This document shows, in pieces, positions 38,401 to 53,400 of a stretch of DNA of 64,000 nt. The stretch covers positions 73,175,249 to 73,239,248 of the forward strand of contig OZ038423.1 in assembly GCA_964036155.1 (NCBI GenBank). Reading direction: 5' to 3'. A program made the position numbers and the translations under genes. This DNA is from Diploscapter coronatus. Lineage: Eukaryota > Nematoda > Chromadorea > Rhabditida > Rhabditidae. A model generated the notes under the pieces. That model had not been told where the DNA came from. It was given only the letters and a program-made list of their open reading frames with translations, and did no database searches. Numbering within the stretch: the first letter of the stretch is position 1; every line of letters starts with the position of its first letter.

Positions 38401-41400
38401 AAAATTACCTGGATAAGGGGGTGGAACTGCGTATTGTGCGGGCGGGAGGAGGGAGGCCATTTCCATGGGTCCTGCTTGGCCGCGACCCATTATGGGGGTC
38501 GAGGTGCCGTTCAGCTTGCGGTAGTAGGCCGAGTTGACTGCGCTGAAATCCGGGCAAAACATCGATCAATCAGCCAGAAATGGTTATGAATTTTGAAGTT
38601 TCGAAGGACCAGAGTATGAAATATGAACAAAGAAGAGTTTTCAAATCACATTCCACTTTTTTTTCGGCAAATTTAGAATGATGGATTCGATTTGTTTTCC
38701 ATGTTGATGGCAATAAGGAGTTCAGCAAATTATCGCGCTACAAGAGTCTTTCGAAACAGATTGAAGATGTTTCGAAAAAAAAACACGATGAAAATCGAGT
38801 TTTGTTGAAAATTGCTATTGGAAAGGGGGAAGACAAAGTTTATCATTGATAAACATGAGACTTTTACAAAAGAGACACAGTGATCGACTTTTCTTGATTT
38901 GTTTTCCAAAAATTGCTTTTTTTTCTTGAAACTAACTAATAATAGGACCAAGGTAGTTTAGGAACTTAAAATCGATATCTTGCACAAATAATAGACCCTA
39001 ATAAAATGAGAGCAGATAGATAGACCAAACCATACTCGCTTATTCCGTATTTTGCATATCGTCAAGCAATAAGCCAACCTGTTGACAATACTTGGCGGTC
39101 CACTGGCATGTAGCGGGATGTGTCCCTGTGCACTCGGTCTGCCCTTGGTCGATTTCTTCTTGGATCTGCAGCAGCAGGCGCAGCACAGCAGGAACAGCAG
39201 CAACAGGCCGAACACCACGCCCCCACTCACCATTGCCAACTGCCATTGCGGAGACAGGGATTCCCATAGGGAGGCCACGGAGTCGGACACGGAACGACCC
39301 TGGACGATTGATTTTTGTATTTTTCAAAAAAGATCATAGAAAAAATTCAAATTGATTGAAAAAGATGTGCAAGAGCGTCGAGAGAATAGTCATTGAAATA
39401 AAGTTGACAAATTTAAGGAAAGAACACACAATGTGGACTTGCAAAAATTGAAAATCTATTCCACTCTCTTACATATTCTTGGTAAACTCTTTAGATAATT
39501 TAAAAATCAAAGGGTTTTCTAGAAACAAATACTTCATAATAACTCACATTATCAGAAGTAATGGTAGGTTTATCGACGAGATGCGGGTACATGTCATTTG
39601 GACACTGCTTTACGTTGCAAGTCTCTTCCTGTCCCCTGGCTTGCGAGAAACACCACGGTTTGGTCTTCTTTCCGCCAGGATTTCGACAGTAATTTCGGGC
39701 ATCTTTCAGTTCGGGGTAGTTGAATGTGCTGTATTCGCTGAAAACGAAATGCTCATTTCTCATACTCATGTCGGCTGCATCAATTTATGATGGCCGGAGT
39801 CTTTTAGGGTAATTGTGAGATGAAATATCGTGGAATTGCTATGAAAAGGAGGAACAGTTTGCCGATTGTCGTGAAGAAACTCTAATAGGTTTGCCAAAAA
39901 TTATCTAATAAAACTGATTTTTACAGATTAGACACAAAAATGTTCGGATATTTTAGCACTCTTTGAAGAAATGTGATTGTGATTGATAAAAAAAAAAACA
40001 TCCAAGTAAACTCACCCCGAATGCACGTCAGTCCATCTGAGACATGGCTTGCCAGTCTCTGTGACGGCGACTGTGCCTTCGTAACTCTTCCCGTTCCCGA
40101 CATAGCACCAGTGTGTCAAATGGCCGCGAGGAGGCTCGCTGACGGGCGACTGAACATTCTTCTTCATTCAACAAATCAAGTTCATGAGTTATTTTCGTAC
40201 ATTTATGAAGATAAAATGCAGAGATTATGACCAAAAATTTTAAAATTGCTACTTTGGAGATTCAATCTAATTGATATCGTACTAAAATGTTTGAAGAAAA
40301 TGAAAAGGTGGGAATGCTCACCATAGTCTGCGTTAAGTCGAGAACGGAAACGCAGTCCGTTTGCGAGTTGGCGAGCTGTGAGCAGTGCGGGAAGAGGTCG
40401 GACGGCCGATTGCCCACGAGGTCGTTGCGCACGGCCAAGTCAAATTCCGCTGGACACAATTCCGTCTGAAAAATATGAAACATGAATTTTCGATTGTATT
40501 TTTTACAAAAAATTATTATGATGGCCTAAAAATCTAAAAAAAAAGTAAACTTTTCCTAACAGAACACTTCATCTCACAGATTATCAATAGCCCCTCTTCT
40601 AAAAATTATAAGCTTTCGCAGAACTTAGTGAAAAGAAATCAAATTTGTTCAAAAAGTCTATGAATTGCGAAAGCTTGAATACAACACTTGTTTTGCTGAA
40701 GCAGAAAGATTTTTTTTAGATTTGTTCGAAATTCTAGAAAAAGAGGATTGAAGCAGAAACGAAGGGAAAGAAAGGAAAAGCCGGTCGATGAAAACATTGA
40801 TAACGGGAAGCTCGATCTGTAGACACAAAGAGCAGCATTTTTCGCCTTGAAACAATTCTTTCGAAAAAAATATTCTGATAAAATGATCTTTTTGAACTTT
40901 ACCTTAATCAATATTTTTTAAAATATAACTCTTTCTTCCATAAATTTTGATATAAAATATAAGCGTGAATTTAAAACTTTTGATATGGAGTAAAAAGCTC
41001 AAGATTTGTTCTAATGCTATGGAGAAATTTCAATTTTGAAGATTTGTTAGTTATTTTGTCCCTATGGTAAAAGCTATCGGAGCATTATTGTTGGATATAA
41101 CCCATACCTGAATCCTATTGCAGTCGCGTTTGCAGATGCTAATAATTTTCGAGCTGCTCGCGCCTTCGCACAGCTTGTACGTGTGGTGGCAGGCAACGGC
41201 TTGGGATATCTGAAATATCGATGATTAGGAAACAAAGTTGGAAAGTTAGTCTGAGTTTAAATAAGAAAATTTTCATGAGAGGTAATTCCAAAACAATTCT
41301 ACATCAGAAAATTCCATAGCTTATCTTTTTTGAAAAATCAATAGAAAACATTCCAACCTGACGGCATTTTTGCGAAATATTCGACTCTCGATTGTTGATG

Positions 41401-44400
41401 AACATCATTGCGGCTCGGAGGTTTCGATCTGAAAGTTTTTTTTTCAACAACTTTTATGTTTCAAAAATTCCACTATATGAGACGATTACTTTTTCGTCGT
41501 TGGGAAACTAATTTTTACGCGAATGTATGATAGAAATAGGAAAGCATTTACCGATATCATACATTTCCTCCCGACTCTCGTTGGTCATCATGATGTGTCG
41601 GCCTGTGAGAAATTGCCGACACGCCTCACCTCGATACGGGACGCAATCGCCCACACGGTACTGCAAATCAAAATATTGCCAATTTTCATGAGTTTTAGGA
41701 ATCCCATTTTCAGGGGTGCATATTTTCAGGAGTAGCAATTGTAAAAATGAATATTCCGAAAGAAAAGTCAGCTGTAAATATTCACATACAGAGCTAGACA
41801 GAATATTGATCAATGATAATTAATGAAAAACTTGTGCCAAGACGAAATGGAATTTAAGCCTGAAAGTTGGAAGCAGGATATCGCATTTAACTCCAGACTG
41901 TTGCAAGTTGTAAAATTTTATTATCTTCCATATTTTATAATAAAGGTAAAAAATCGATTTCTACCTTGACATTATCGAGCCATCGGTCGTGTTGTGTGGG
42001 GACGTAGCCATCGCCGGCCGCGTTGTCGGGCACGTTGTACAGCGACAGCTCCTCCTCCTCCTGCAGGCGGCCGCGGTCCATTAGCTGAAACAAGCAAATT
42101 TCGTAAAACTGAATTTCAGTCTTAAATAGTATATTTTGGAAATTGCGGGGCAAATAAACGGATTTTTTTCTCTAAATAAAAAAAAACCCTAATTTTTACT
42201 TCGTAATCCTCGTAGTCGTCGAAATCGGGTTGATTTTTGAAGTGCGCCGATCCACCTTTGCGATTCTTCACCGCCGCATCGGGAATGTTGTTCACCTGAA
42301 AATAGTCTCTAAATCATTTCTCACTAAAAATTATACTCTCATTTTTACTAATCCTCCAAAATAATGAAGCATAAAACTGCTCGGCTCTATCAATCTTTCA
42401 GATCAACAATATCAAGGGTAAAGTCAAAAGCTAAGAGATGAAAGAATCGCCGCAGCGACTTTTCGATTTTGATAATCGTCTTACAAATGAGAAATGAAGA
42501 ATGGAAAGAATCTACAAGTTGGCACAAAGCTGCGGCTCTTTTGAGGCTGGAGAAATGAATAGCGGAGACAAAGAAAACCGAGAATAATCAGTCAAAGAGC
42601 AAAAAAAGAGAAGGAGATAATAAACGATGTAATTTGGAATACGAACGGGGAGAGCTGAACGTGAACTATGAAGCATTGAAGACGATGTAATTGTTGCAAG
42701 ATTGGATGTATGACGCAAAAAAAAACTTTAGTTTACATAAAAGGAAAGATCACACACAAGTAATGTATCTAAGCTCGTGTGCAGGAAATAGTAAGAGTAA
42801 TACTTGATAAGATTAACTTCAATGAAATTTCAAAGTAGTGAAAATGGGTAAAATATCACATATCATGGTCATGTATAGAAAAAAATCGGACCAGATCAAA
42901 AAAGAAGAATAATAAAAGATGAGAACTCATTCAAACACCGCATGTGTGCGAAAATCGAATAACATAAAAAGAAGAAAAATGCAAAACTCTATTTTCTATC
43001 AGATGGCGGTGGTTTATAACGGAAAGGAATAAATCTGGTCATGATAGGAATACAAATGAGAGTTGATGAAGAGAGTGAAGAGAGCAAGGAGAGGTTGGAG
43101 AGAGGGAAGAGAGGCAGAGAAATGCCCAAAGAAGGATGAGACATCTGGCGCGAGACAGAAAGAGGAGGCGAGGGGAGAGGGAGACAGTGTCAGTCAGATT
43201 TGACAATGAACTGGGCCTGGATTTTGTCGATCCTTCCCAAATCCACTTCGGTAAATAAAGTGCATCCAAATACGCATTCAATGCGATTTTTGCGCAATCC
43301 CATAAAGGAGAATTAGACAGTATCGGATTGATTAGGAAAAAGAACCTAATCTAACGAAATTTGGTAGGAAAAAGGCGGATTTCTGGCAAAACAAAATGTT
43401 GTAATTTGCTTATATTGTCATGCAGTCACAAAGAAATGAAAAGGCTATCGGAGATTTATTTGGGAAGTCTTTTAGAAGGACCCTAATGCATGAAATTTTC
43501 TGACAATTCTAACAATAACAACAATGATCTGTAAGAAAAAATCCAAACATGTTCGTTGAAACTCAAAGATAATTAGGTTTTATTAACTTAGAAATTTTAA
43601 ACAAAAAATCGATACGATCCAAAACCGTTCGACCCGTTAAAAGTAATGCTAATGTAAGGAACTACAGGCTTAAGCCCTTCCTAATGCGCTCAGGGCATAG
43701 ATAATAAGTTTGCTGATTGAGTGAGAAATGAAGATAGTGCATTGTGCACTTGAAGAAAACGTTTCCACTTTTGGAAAAATGAAATCATTTCTTCGAAAAA
43801 TCCAGAAATTTCATTCTTAAACCTTCTATGACCGGACAGTTATTCAGGCTGAAGATATAAAGATAGATTCTCGATGGGAAGAAATAGTGTGAGAAAAGAA
43901 GCAGCAAGAGGATAAATGAATAATGAGAGAGTTGGATGATAGAGGGAGATCGATCATTGCTTGTGGCAGAGTGGTAGACAGTCGCACAGAGCAGCAAAGA
44001 GTGACCACTATGCATCTCTGCCCTCTCTCCGTATTGTAGCATAGGATAATGACCGAGTCACTCAGCATATTATTTAGAGGGGTCATAAACACGACACTTC
44101 GCTGGATCTGATCCACCATTTCTCTATGAACCAACTCGACGAAAATCGCACTCGAATAGTTTATGATGGAGAGCAGAAATTGCAGCTTTTACGATAATTA
44201 GGATTATAAATGGTTTTAAACTAATTGGTAAAGCTTGAGAATAAAACTCTAGGAATAAGTAAACACTTGCGAGTTATTTCAATAAAATTCATGCTGGTTG
44301 ATTTTTGTTCTAATAAATTTTTCAATAAAAAATCCAAAAACCTTTAAGACAGATCCGCTTATTCTCAAAAAAATTCATGGAATCCTTCACGTCTTCACAG

Positions 44401-47400
44401 AAAATGTAGTGAAATGCATGGAGGCTCAATTTTGATTTACTACCCTCGAATTCGAAAGACGGAAATACATAAATCTTAAACGAAATCAGATAAGTTGGAA
44501 AGTGTCCGCATAGAAGCCGAGCTGTAAATAAGAACGGGAAAAAACGAGGTGGGAGGCCGAAAACAGCGATGCTATTTAGGTGCAAAACACAGAAAATTTT
44601 AGAACTTGTGCAAACTAGTGATAAGGATTGCATAATCAATGAGAAAATTTATCAAGAACCTGCAGGATCAGGGAATATTGAATTTTTAGCGTATTTCTTA
44701 AATTATCAGAGACGAGTAAATATGAAATTACTCAACTAGACCTTTTTGAAAGAAAAAGATTCGTTGAAACCAATCAAAAGAATTTCAAACAATTTGCAAA
44801 AATAGTATAAATTTAGTGATTCATTGGAAATGGAATGTGGATGGCATTAGTCTTTTTGCAGGTGGGCTTTACAAATGGTGCAAAAAAGAAATGATGAGAG
44901 AATGAGTGAAATATAAATGAATGAATGAATGAATGAAAAAGAACACCCAAATGGAAAACTAACAAATATGTTTTAGCTACCAGGCTAGAGAGACCAGAGG
45001 AAATATATTGATTCACTGATTTTTCGGGCAGATAATAGAGCAAAGCGATATCAATATTCTGGCAAAAAGTCAAACTGTTGAAGTTTAGCGATTTTTTGCC
45101 GAAATAATTCATTCCAAAACAAAAGTTTCTTTCGATTCTTATCATCCATTCTCGAAATTCAAGCGGGAATTTTTTCAAGAAGTTGAGAAAGAAAAATGAG
45201 TAAATGTAAAAAAGTTTGGATGATCAAAGGAAAAATCTCGACTTGAAGAATTCTAGACAATCCAAAGAATCGGTAAAGTTTTGTGCGGTACATTTCATAA
45301 GAGACATAGTGGGGTTGAAATTTAGTTGGGGTCTGTTTGGCAGGACAAGGAAAGGGTGAAAGATAGAGGGGAAAAGATGGAGAGAAGCGGCGAGTGAGCG
45401 ATAGATCGCCGAGGGTCATTCCTCACTTGCGAGAGGAGAGGGACGAGGGAGTTGACAGAAGTCCATCTTTCTTCTATCTTTTCTTCTTTCTCTCTCCTCT
45501 CTATTCTGCTCTCACAATCAGGACAACGAATAATGCTGGAGGGAACGAAAGTACACTAATGCTTGAAATCTCTACTTTCAGGAATTTTGGAGTTCCAATT
45601 CAGGGGATTTTTGAAAACTTGTAGAACTGATAAGTGCAGAAAAGGTATTCCTTTTGAAGATTCACAAGGTTCGGTGTTAAATTTTGCTGCTTCTAATGCT
45701 CGGAATGATGCTTCCTTCGAAATTTTCGAGTTTTATGAGATAAAAGAAAATTAGAGGATAAATAAAATCGAGAGAAGAAGAGATGCAAAAGTACAAGAAC
45801 GAGAAATGGATTTGGAATCCCTCTCTCATTTGGCAAAGCGAATGGAAGCAAAGAGAATCCGATTCCGAAATTGAAATTACGCAACCCAAATGCCGAAAAC
45901 GAATGGAGTAAAATAGAGGAATGGGGTGAAGCAAATGAGCTGACTGGAAAAGGAAGAAGGGATGAGCTAGGAATAAAGGGAAGAGTGGAGAAGGAAAGAC
46001 GGAAAGAGACCGAGAGATAAGGAGCTAGAGAAGCAGAAAATTAAAGATAATTAGGAAGAAATAGAGAAAAAGATGGGATTATGACTCATTCGTTCTCGCG
46101 TAAATGCATTCTAAATTAGGCGGCTAAATGAACATGAAATGAGACTGACAATGAGCTGCGACGTGAAGAAGAAGAAGAAAAAGATACGAAAATTGAAAAA
46201 TTATGCATGGAAATTATGAATGCGCAAGCAGAAGTTAAAATTCTTGGACATGTGCGGCGTCGTACTATAGCAGAAAGAAGGAAAAGAAAGCTAGAATGCC
46301 AAAACTTGGTATCCTTTGAAATAGTGAAGTTATCAAAGATGCGGAACTATAAAATGGAAATCAGTTCAGCTAATTTTCAAAGTAATTAGAGCAGGATTAA
46401 AAATAAGGATAAGGGAGAGCAACAAGTTTGGCTCATCAAGTCTTTAGGTAGTCGAGTAAATTTAGAAAAAAAAAAAATGAATAAAATACAAGTTTAGACT
46501 AACCCGCAAAACGCTAGTCGTATTGACAGAAGCGGCTTCGTTGCTGACGATGCACTGGTAATATCCACTGTCGAGTACATCCAAGTCGGTGATCACCAAT
46601 CGAGAACTGTTCTCTTTCTGAAAATGCAAAATTTATTCGAAACGGAAAATCGTAAAGTAGCCATCTAAATAATTACTTTCAACGAAAGTATGTGGATGAA
46701 ATTATCTTGTCAATGTTTTTCGTCAAAGGTGGTTACTTTTGCAAAATGATTTGGAAGTGAAATTTCTTCGTTTTAGCGGTAAAGCTAGGATATTTTTCTT
46801 GAATCCGTGAAAAGTACCTGTCGAATTTTGAGCTTCTTCGATTTTTCGACGGGAGCGTGATTCTTGAGCCAGCTGAAGATGCACGATTTGGATATGGATA
46901 GCAATCTCTTTTTCTTGACTTATAAAATGGTTGTTGTTCTTCTTATCATTGGAAAAATCTTATTCAAGTGAGACAAAAAATGAACCTCTTTTTTGTTTCA
47001 AAAACATTTTGCTTACGTGAAAGTGAGGGGCGGAGTGCCGAGTGCCTCGCACCGAAATCGCACTTCTCTACCGACTTCTCTGGTGGCATTTTTTAGTTGC
47101 GAAGTGAGTCGAATGTAGGGTCGATTCGAGGAGGACGCGCTGTCCATCCTGAAAGAATAAATTCGTAAAAAACAAGAATATTTAAACTGGTTTATTTTTC
47201 TTCTGAAATAGCAGATAACATGAAGAAACCACGATTTTTTCGATCATTTTCATACGATTTTGTCATGGACTATTATCCAGATGATCAATATTTAAGTTCA
47301 ACTCATGAATCATAGTTTGGAAATCGGATTATGGAAATTTGGAAAACGTGAGGAATCATGATACTGCAAAAGCAATTCCAGAAATTGACTTCGGTACACG

Positions 47401-50400
47401 ACTAAAGGATTTCGCAAGAATTTTGGTTGTCTTGCTTATTCGATGGACCAGGAAGAATATCAAACCTATCTTTTTCATCATGAAGTTTAAACCTTATTTG
47501 GGTGAAGTACGATTTCCATTTGAAATCTTGATGGTTACGGTATTTTTTAGATCAGCGATGCAATTTAATCTTGTCATCAAGAAAAGAAGACTTTTTCCAA
47601 GAAGAAACTAAGCAAATGTTGCAAATTGCAAAGATAAGGAATGAACAATGAAATGCAATAAGAGAAAAGTGATGGTTTCTCGTTTTTCTGCAAAAATAGC
47701 TTTTCTTGGGGTAAGTGGAATTAGGATAGTTTAGGGATTTGATTAATCGATATCCGGTATAAACACAAGTCAAAGGATGAGAGAAATTGGACCGAAGTAT
47801 AGTGAATTATGCGCGTTTTTGCATTGTCATAGAATTTTCCTAATTTAGTAGGCGAAATGAGAAATAAGCCTATATCTTCGATAATTTGGAAGAGCTTGGA
47901 TTCGAATTTCGAAATGCATACATAGTGATGCAGGAAGAAGTGGTCAAATTGCTGAAACATGGAAGAAATTGCCAATGCTCATGGAAAACGAGAGTGATAG
48001 ACATAAGCTTCGTGAAGCTCCTCAGAATTTTCGTTGATTTTGCAGATTCGAAAATTCAAGAAAACAAGTAAAGCTGATATTTTGAAGCTTGAGCCTATGG
48101 AGTGAATAAAATTGCGGTGTTTTCGATATGGAAAATGTGGGCCAAAATAGAATAACTCAGGTGTAAAATTGCTGTATCTAGAGGGCGTAGTAAAGTTTAT
48201 CGAGAATAGTAAAATTCCCAGAAATGTTGAAGAAACGTAGTGAAGTGAAAAAATTAAGCATTTTGAGAATAAATCAAACTGTCAGGCCATATTTTAAGCG
48301 ACGTGACTAATGTTGCTATCTTATGGCGAAGAAGAACAAATGTGCTCCGACATCCATAAATAGTGAAAATGTTGTCGCGTTTGATGAGTAGAGGAAAAAA
48401 GGAGAAGCTTCAGAGATGAGAAAGGATATGGATGACTAGAACTAGAAAATGTACACATCTTAAAATTATAGCACGCTTCTTTCTAGCGATCTTCTTATAG
48501 CAAAGAGGTAAAGTATTTCACTAGTGAGTAAAATTAGCCACAAATATGGCAGCGGTTTGGTTAAAATGTCAATTTGACTGATACTTAAAAATGACAAAAT
48601 AAACTAGCGGTTAGGTTGTCTGAACTGGCCGATGCCTGGCCAGTCAGTCGGTCGGTCCATAATTCGATGCGAATGAAGAGGAGAAGGCCAGTAAGGAGGG
48701 GGAAATTGAAAGGAGAGCCCTTGGCTGCATGCTGAATGCTGAATGCAGAAATGCAGGACAGCACAAAATGCAGAAAATGTGACAAGTGATCCATCCAAAT
48801 GGAGCGGGCAGTAAGAGGGGAGGGGAGGACTAATCTACTGGCCAATTGAGTGCTATTTTGAAATATGACAGACAAGACAGTTGATTCACAGCCATATTCG
48901 GAAAATCTCATTCGTGTTGTTGGCTTTTTCTTGGAGATTTTGCAGAAGGGAATTCCTATAGCGAAAAGGAATCAAATAATTTCTAATAGGTGTTGGTTAG
49001 AGAAGTGGAGGATAATAGTCGAGATTTAACGAAAGTGAAAATTCTGAAAATCCGAAACAGAAACTTTCGTAAAGCTCAGATAGTAGTAGTAATGAATGAA
49101 GATTCTCTATCATAAGAGCCTAACATCAGGAGGAGGATGTATGAATTTATAAAAATACTAAATCTGCATAAATTTATGAGAACAATAGATTAATGGTCAA
49201 GAATCTCCAAATCTAATCCAAACGAGTACCCATTCTATCGATGACACTTGACCTAGGTCTTCTATTCTCTTCAACCTAAAATCAGCGAGTAGAACAAGAG
49301 GCCATGATGGCTTTTACTGACCATAGACTAGAGATACCGAAAACATCTCATCAGGTGACAAAGAATGCAGAACTAAGTGGCTGATAATACTCAAATTGGA
49401 GACCAGAAAATAAATTTCTAATCTAAAGATAAAAAAGCGCTTAAAAAGTCTAACAATAAGATAGTAATAATCCAAAATCCCGAGTTGAATATTCTTTCGA
49501 TTATGAAAGGAAGTCACAGACGGTGGAACGGCAGATTGAGATTAGCATAGTGATTGAAAAATAGTAAGGAGGTTGAATAGACGGAAAAGAAGTCAGACAT
49601 GACTGGAGGGAGCTTCTCTTGAGAAAGAGACATTGCGTGCGATGAGAAATGGGGCATTAATTGACTCCCCACCAAGTCATTGATCAAAGCAGATGAATTA
49701 TGCTGCATTCGCGACACAATGAATGGAATGAGAATGGGAAGGAGATAAACTAAACTATGCGATTGAACAACTTGGGAAAATGACATAGGGTTGGAAAAAA
49801 GTGACAGGAATGGAATAGTCTTTCTTCCAAGATTTTCGGGGTAAAACTATGGAAACTTCAAAATGGCAGAAGATAGAGATTTTATCGAGTAAAAGAACTT
49901 TTGAAATAAAAACTTGTTAAATTAAATTTGACACGGATTTCAAAGCGAGAAACCCAGAGGGTCGATCATAGATCTTTGGGATAAAAACATCGAGAATAAA
50001 TGTGTTGCTAAATTGAATTATTGACTGGGAGGTGCAATTCAAGAAGAGGGATGAGGAGAAATCGAGACAGCTGACTGGCAGAACAGAAAGCAGAGTTGAA
50101 CGGAATGGAAGGCATTGGCAGGTGGGTGGGTGCTCATTTTTGGACATGATCGAATTTCATGACTATCTTAATTTTTGGTGAAAATTCGGATAAAGAAGTT
50201 AATGAAATTTCTAAATTGGTTATTCTCTTACACATGATAGCAAAAAATCAAGAACACAGCATCAATATGGAATGCCCTCATTTTGATTCTTCCTGCACGA
50301 TCTTCATTTATCATTCATCGCCCAAAAGAAAATAACAAGATGATAGTGGAAAGAGAAGGATGTCAAAATCTGCAGTCTAGCAAAACTGACGTGCCAAGTT

Positions 50401-53400
50401 CGTCATTCGCGTCCATCAAAATCAAAATTATTAAAGCTCGTCAGACTATCGATCGAGCGAATGAGTGTAAAGGTTATAATGAAGCTTCAAAAATCCACAG
50501 AAGAAGATAAACGCACTTAAATCCTGATTTAGGATTCTATATAAGTTTCTATAAAATTCCTTGCTTGTAACTTTACCAAACTCAATCATCATAAAAGCCC
50601 CAAGTCACTAGTCAAATCGGAATGACAGAATGGGATATAGAGCCTAAACTAATTTAGAGTGTCTTGATATTATTTATGAATTCTTCAAGATTTCGCATGT
50701 GCAATGTTGGCTAACATCACAACCATACAAGGCCAAAGTCAATCAAAATGTGATGACCAATGACAAGAACCAAAACCTAATCCCCTTCCCTCTTGCCCTG
50801 CAGGCTACCGATTGCACAATCCCCTCTCCTTCGCCATCTGCAATTCGTTCGCTTCGATTATTTGCTCGTTGCTCGATTTGCTTACCGACATTTGTCCGAT
50901 CGATCGAAAATGATCCACTTATCGAGGAAATCAAGGAGACAAGAAATGAGACAAGACAAAAAACGAAAGATGACGGACAAACAGATCAGTGTTTTGTCAA
51001 AGGAAATTAATCTGGATAATTTCAAGCGAAGAGGAATTTCTTTCAAATCAGACAATAAAAAGTAGACCAAAGTATCATTTTAGGGCAGAAAAATCGCCAA
51101 GCTCACCTATCAACTGTCAAGTTTTTAGAAGCGATAAAATTGGGCTGCGATAAATTAGCGAAGTGTTTAGCATCGGTGATTTTGGCCTTGATTTTCCATC
51201 CGCCCTGCGCCATCAGCCGTCCAGCATTCGGCAACTCACTCCAACTAATTTGCGCCCGGCTCAATCCCGTCCTGTCGCTATTTTGCAGTTCAACTAACTC
51301 GCTTCACAATTCGAGCAGTCAAAAACCCTGCACTGGGGAAGAGAAAGAGACGGGGAGAGATGTCGAAAAAGTGATGGATCGCCGATAAGAAACTTGTTAG
51401 AAAAATGGAAATGAAAGTGGAAAGTGGAGTAGAATGGGAAAAGAACGAAGTGAGCCGATGGACTCACACGAAGGGAAGTGGCACTGGCACTAGAACTGGT
51501 GTAAGATTTGGATCATTCGACAAAAATTCAGCTGGATAAATCGAGACTTGTAAAACGATTGACATAACGATCAAGTGCATTTTTCTTCTACGAAATAATT
51601 TCAGCGTGAAACCTCTCCGGAGTTTGAGACCGATTGGTATAAGCTTCAAACAGTATCCATAAACGATGCAATTTGTGAATTGATGATCAGGCATGTTGGC
51701 GAATAGGAAAAGTTTCGATCCGATCCGACGGCATTTTCAAAAAAAAAAAACCCCCCCAATCCGATCTGATTTGTCAGATCGGATCGGGCCCAACAAGTCT
51801 GTCGATGATGAATTAAAATAGAAAATTTGAGAAAAAGAGTGAAGAGTTTGTCGATTTCGGCTTCAAAATGTTTAGACTGAAATGCGAGTTAGTTACCCCC
51901 TTCAGAGCAAAAGCAATGAAAATTGCCCGACGGCAAAAGGAGCGGAGCAAAGGCAAAGAAAGGATGACAACTCGGGAAGAGAGGAACTTAATTAGACAGG
52001 CAGGCACTCAGAACGACGAAGAGATGAATCGAATTGGCGAACAGAAGCTAAATTAAGAGGGAGAGAGTATGGAGATAGAAGCAGAGAAATGCAAGATAGC
52101 ATTAATCTAGGAGAGACAAAAAGATAGAGAAAATATGTCTTCGACAAGAATAAGCAAGCGGTTACAAGAATAGTGCAAATAGAGAAGTTAATCAAAGAGA
52201 TATTTGGTGAAATTAGATGGGAAAGAAGCGATTTTCTGTAATTTCCTAATTATCTGACTCTGATTCGCCCTGATGAAAATAGACAGTGATTCTGACTATT
52301 TTTGGCAGTTCCGGTTAATGAATTACAGATACAGAAATTGGAATTGATTTGTGATAGCAGATTGTTGGTTGAAGATGGGATAATTGAAAAATTAGTCGAT
52401 CAGAAAATTAATCTTCAAAGATCTCGAATAACAATTTTAAAATTCTATTGTTCTAAAATGTTGAAGATAAAATCACCAAGATCATTTTACAAAATTTCCG
52501 ATGAAGAATATTTTTTTCAAAATTTAGAAAGTGTCTGAGCTAAGATCAAGGATAAATCTCGACAAATCCGGTTGAAATCCATGAAAAATTGACCGAAATC
52601 GCAACAAGTCGGTGAAAAGGCAATAAATAATACAAAACGCCATTATTCTTGTGTCGCCTCTCGCATTGCCTTTGCAAACCAGGGGTCGTAAAGTAATGAG
52701 CGAGGAAGAAAAATGGGAGATCAAGAAGGATAATTGGAAAAGAAGAGAAGAAGAGAAAATGATAGGGTTAGAGATAATTGGAATTAGGGAGAGAGACAGA
52801 TAATGAGGGATTGAGAAAGGCAATGAAGAACCGAGATAAGCTGAGAAAAATATAAAGTTAGAGGAAACGTAGATTAGATAGAAGAAAAGAGAATAAGAAT
52901 GGGGAAATATCATATAAGTTCTGCAGGATCGAAAAAAAGTTATGCAGATTTAGGGAAATAGGATTAGATATAGAGAAGTTCAGAGAAATGAGTTAGGAGA
53001 AATAGTGTGTTAGCCTAGGAGGTAACAGAAATCGACAAATCTCCCCCTTTGACCTCTGCCTGTCAGTCAGTTATGTTCGTCTCCTCTCTATTATATGCCA
53101 GTTTGTCCCTCGCAATGCCTCTACTTTCGTTCTCTATGTCTCTCACTTTTCGATACTATTCCTCGCTCTAATGTCAGAGATAACAACTCTGAGAGAGAAA
53201 AAAGAATCAGAAACCGATCCGCAAGATGATCCTTATTGTTAGTCCATAAAGAATGTCGCTTTACAGAGTCGAATGAAACTATTTAGAGAGGGAAATGATA
53301 AATATGGAAATCGAAGGTAATTATAGGATTTTCAAGGTTTGGAGCACTGTAAGGCAGAACTAGTGTTTTTAATACAAAACAGCACAAGTTTCCATCCGCG

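Noticed and set aside
49917..50147. Various 60-140 codon minus-strand frames across 42-60 kb with hydrophobic Ser/Leu/Phe content
   Set aside because: They lie in long introns or flanks whose minus strand is pyrimidine-rich. They lack matched splice sites, codon bias or known motifs.
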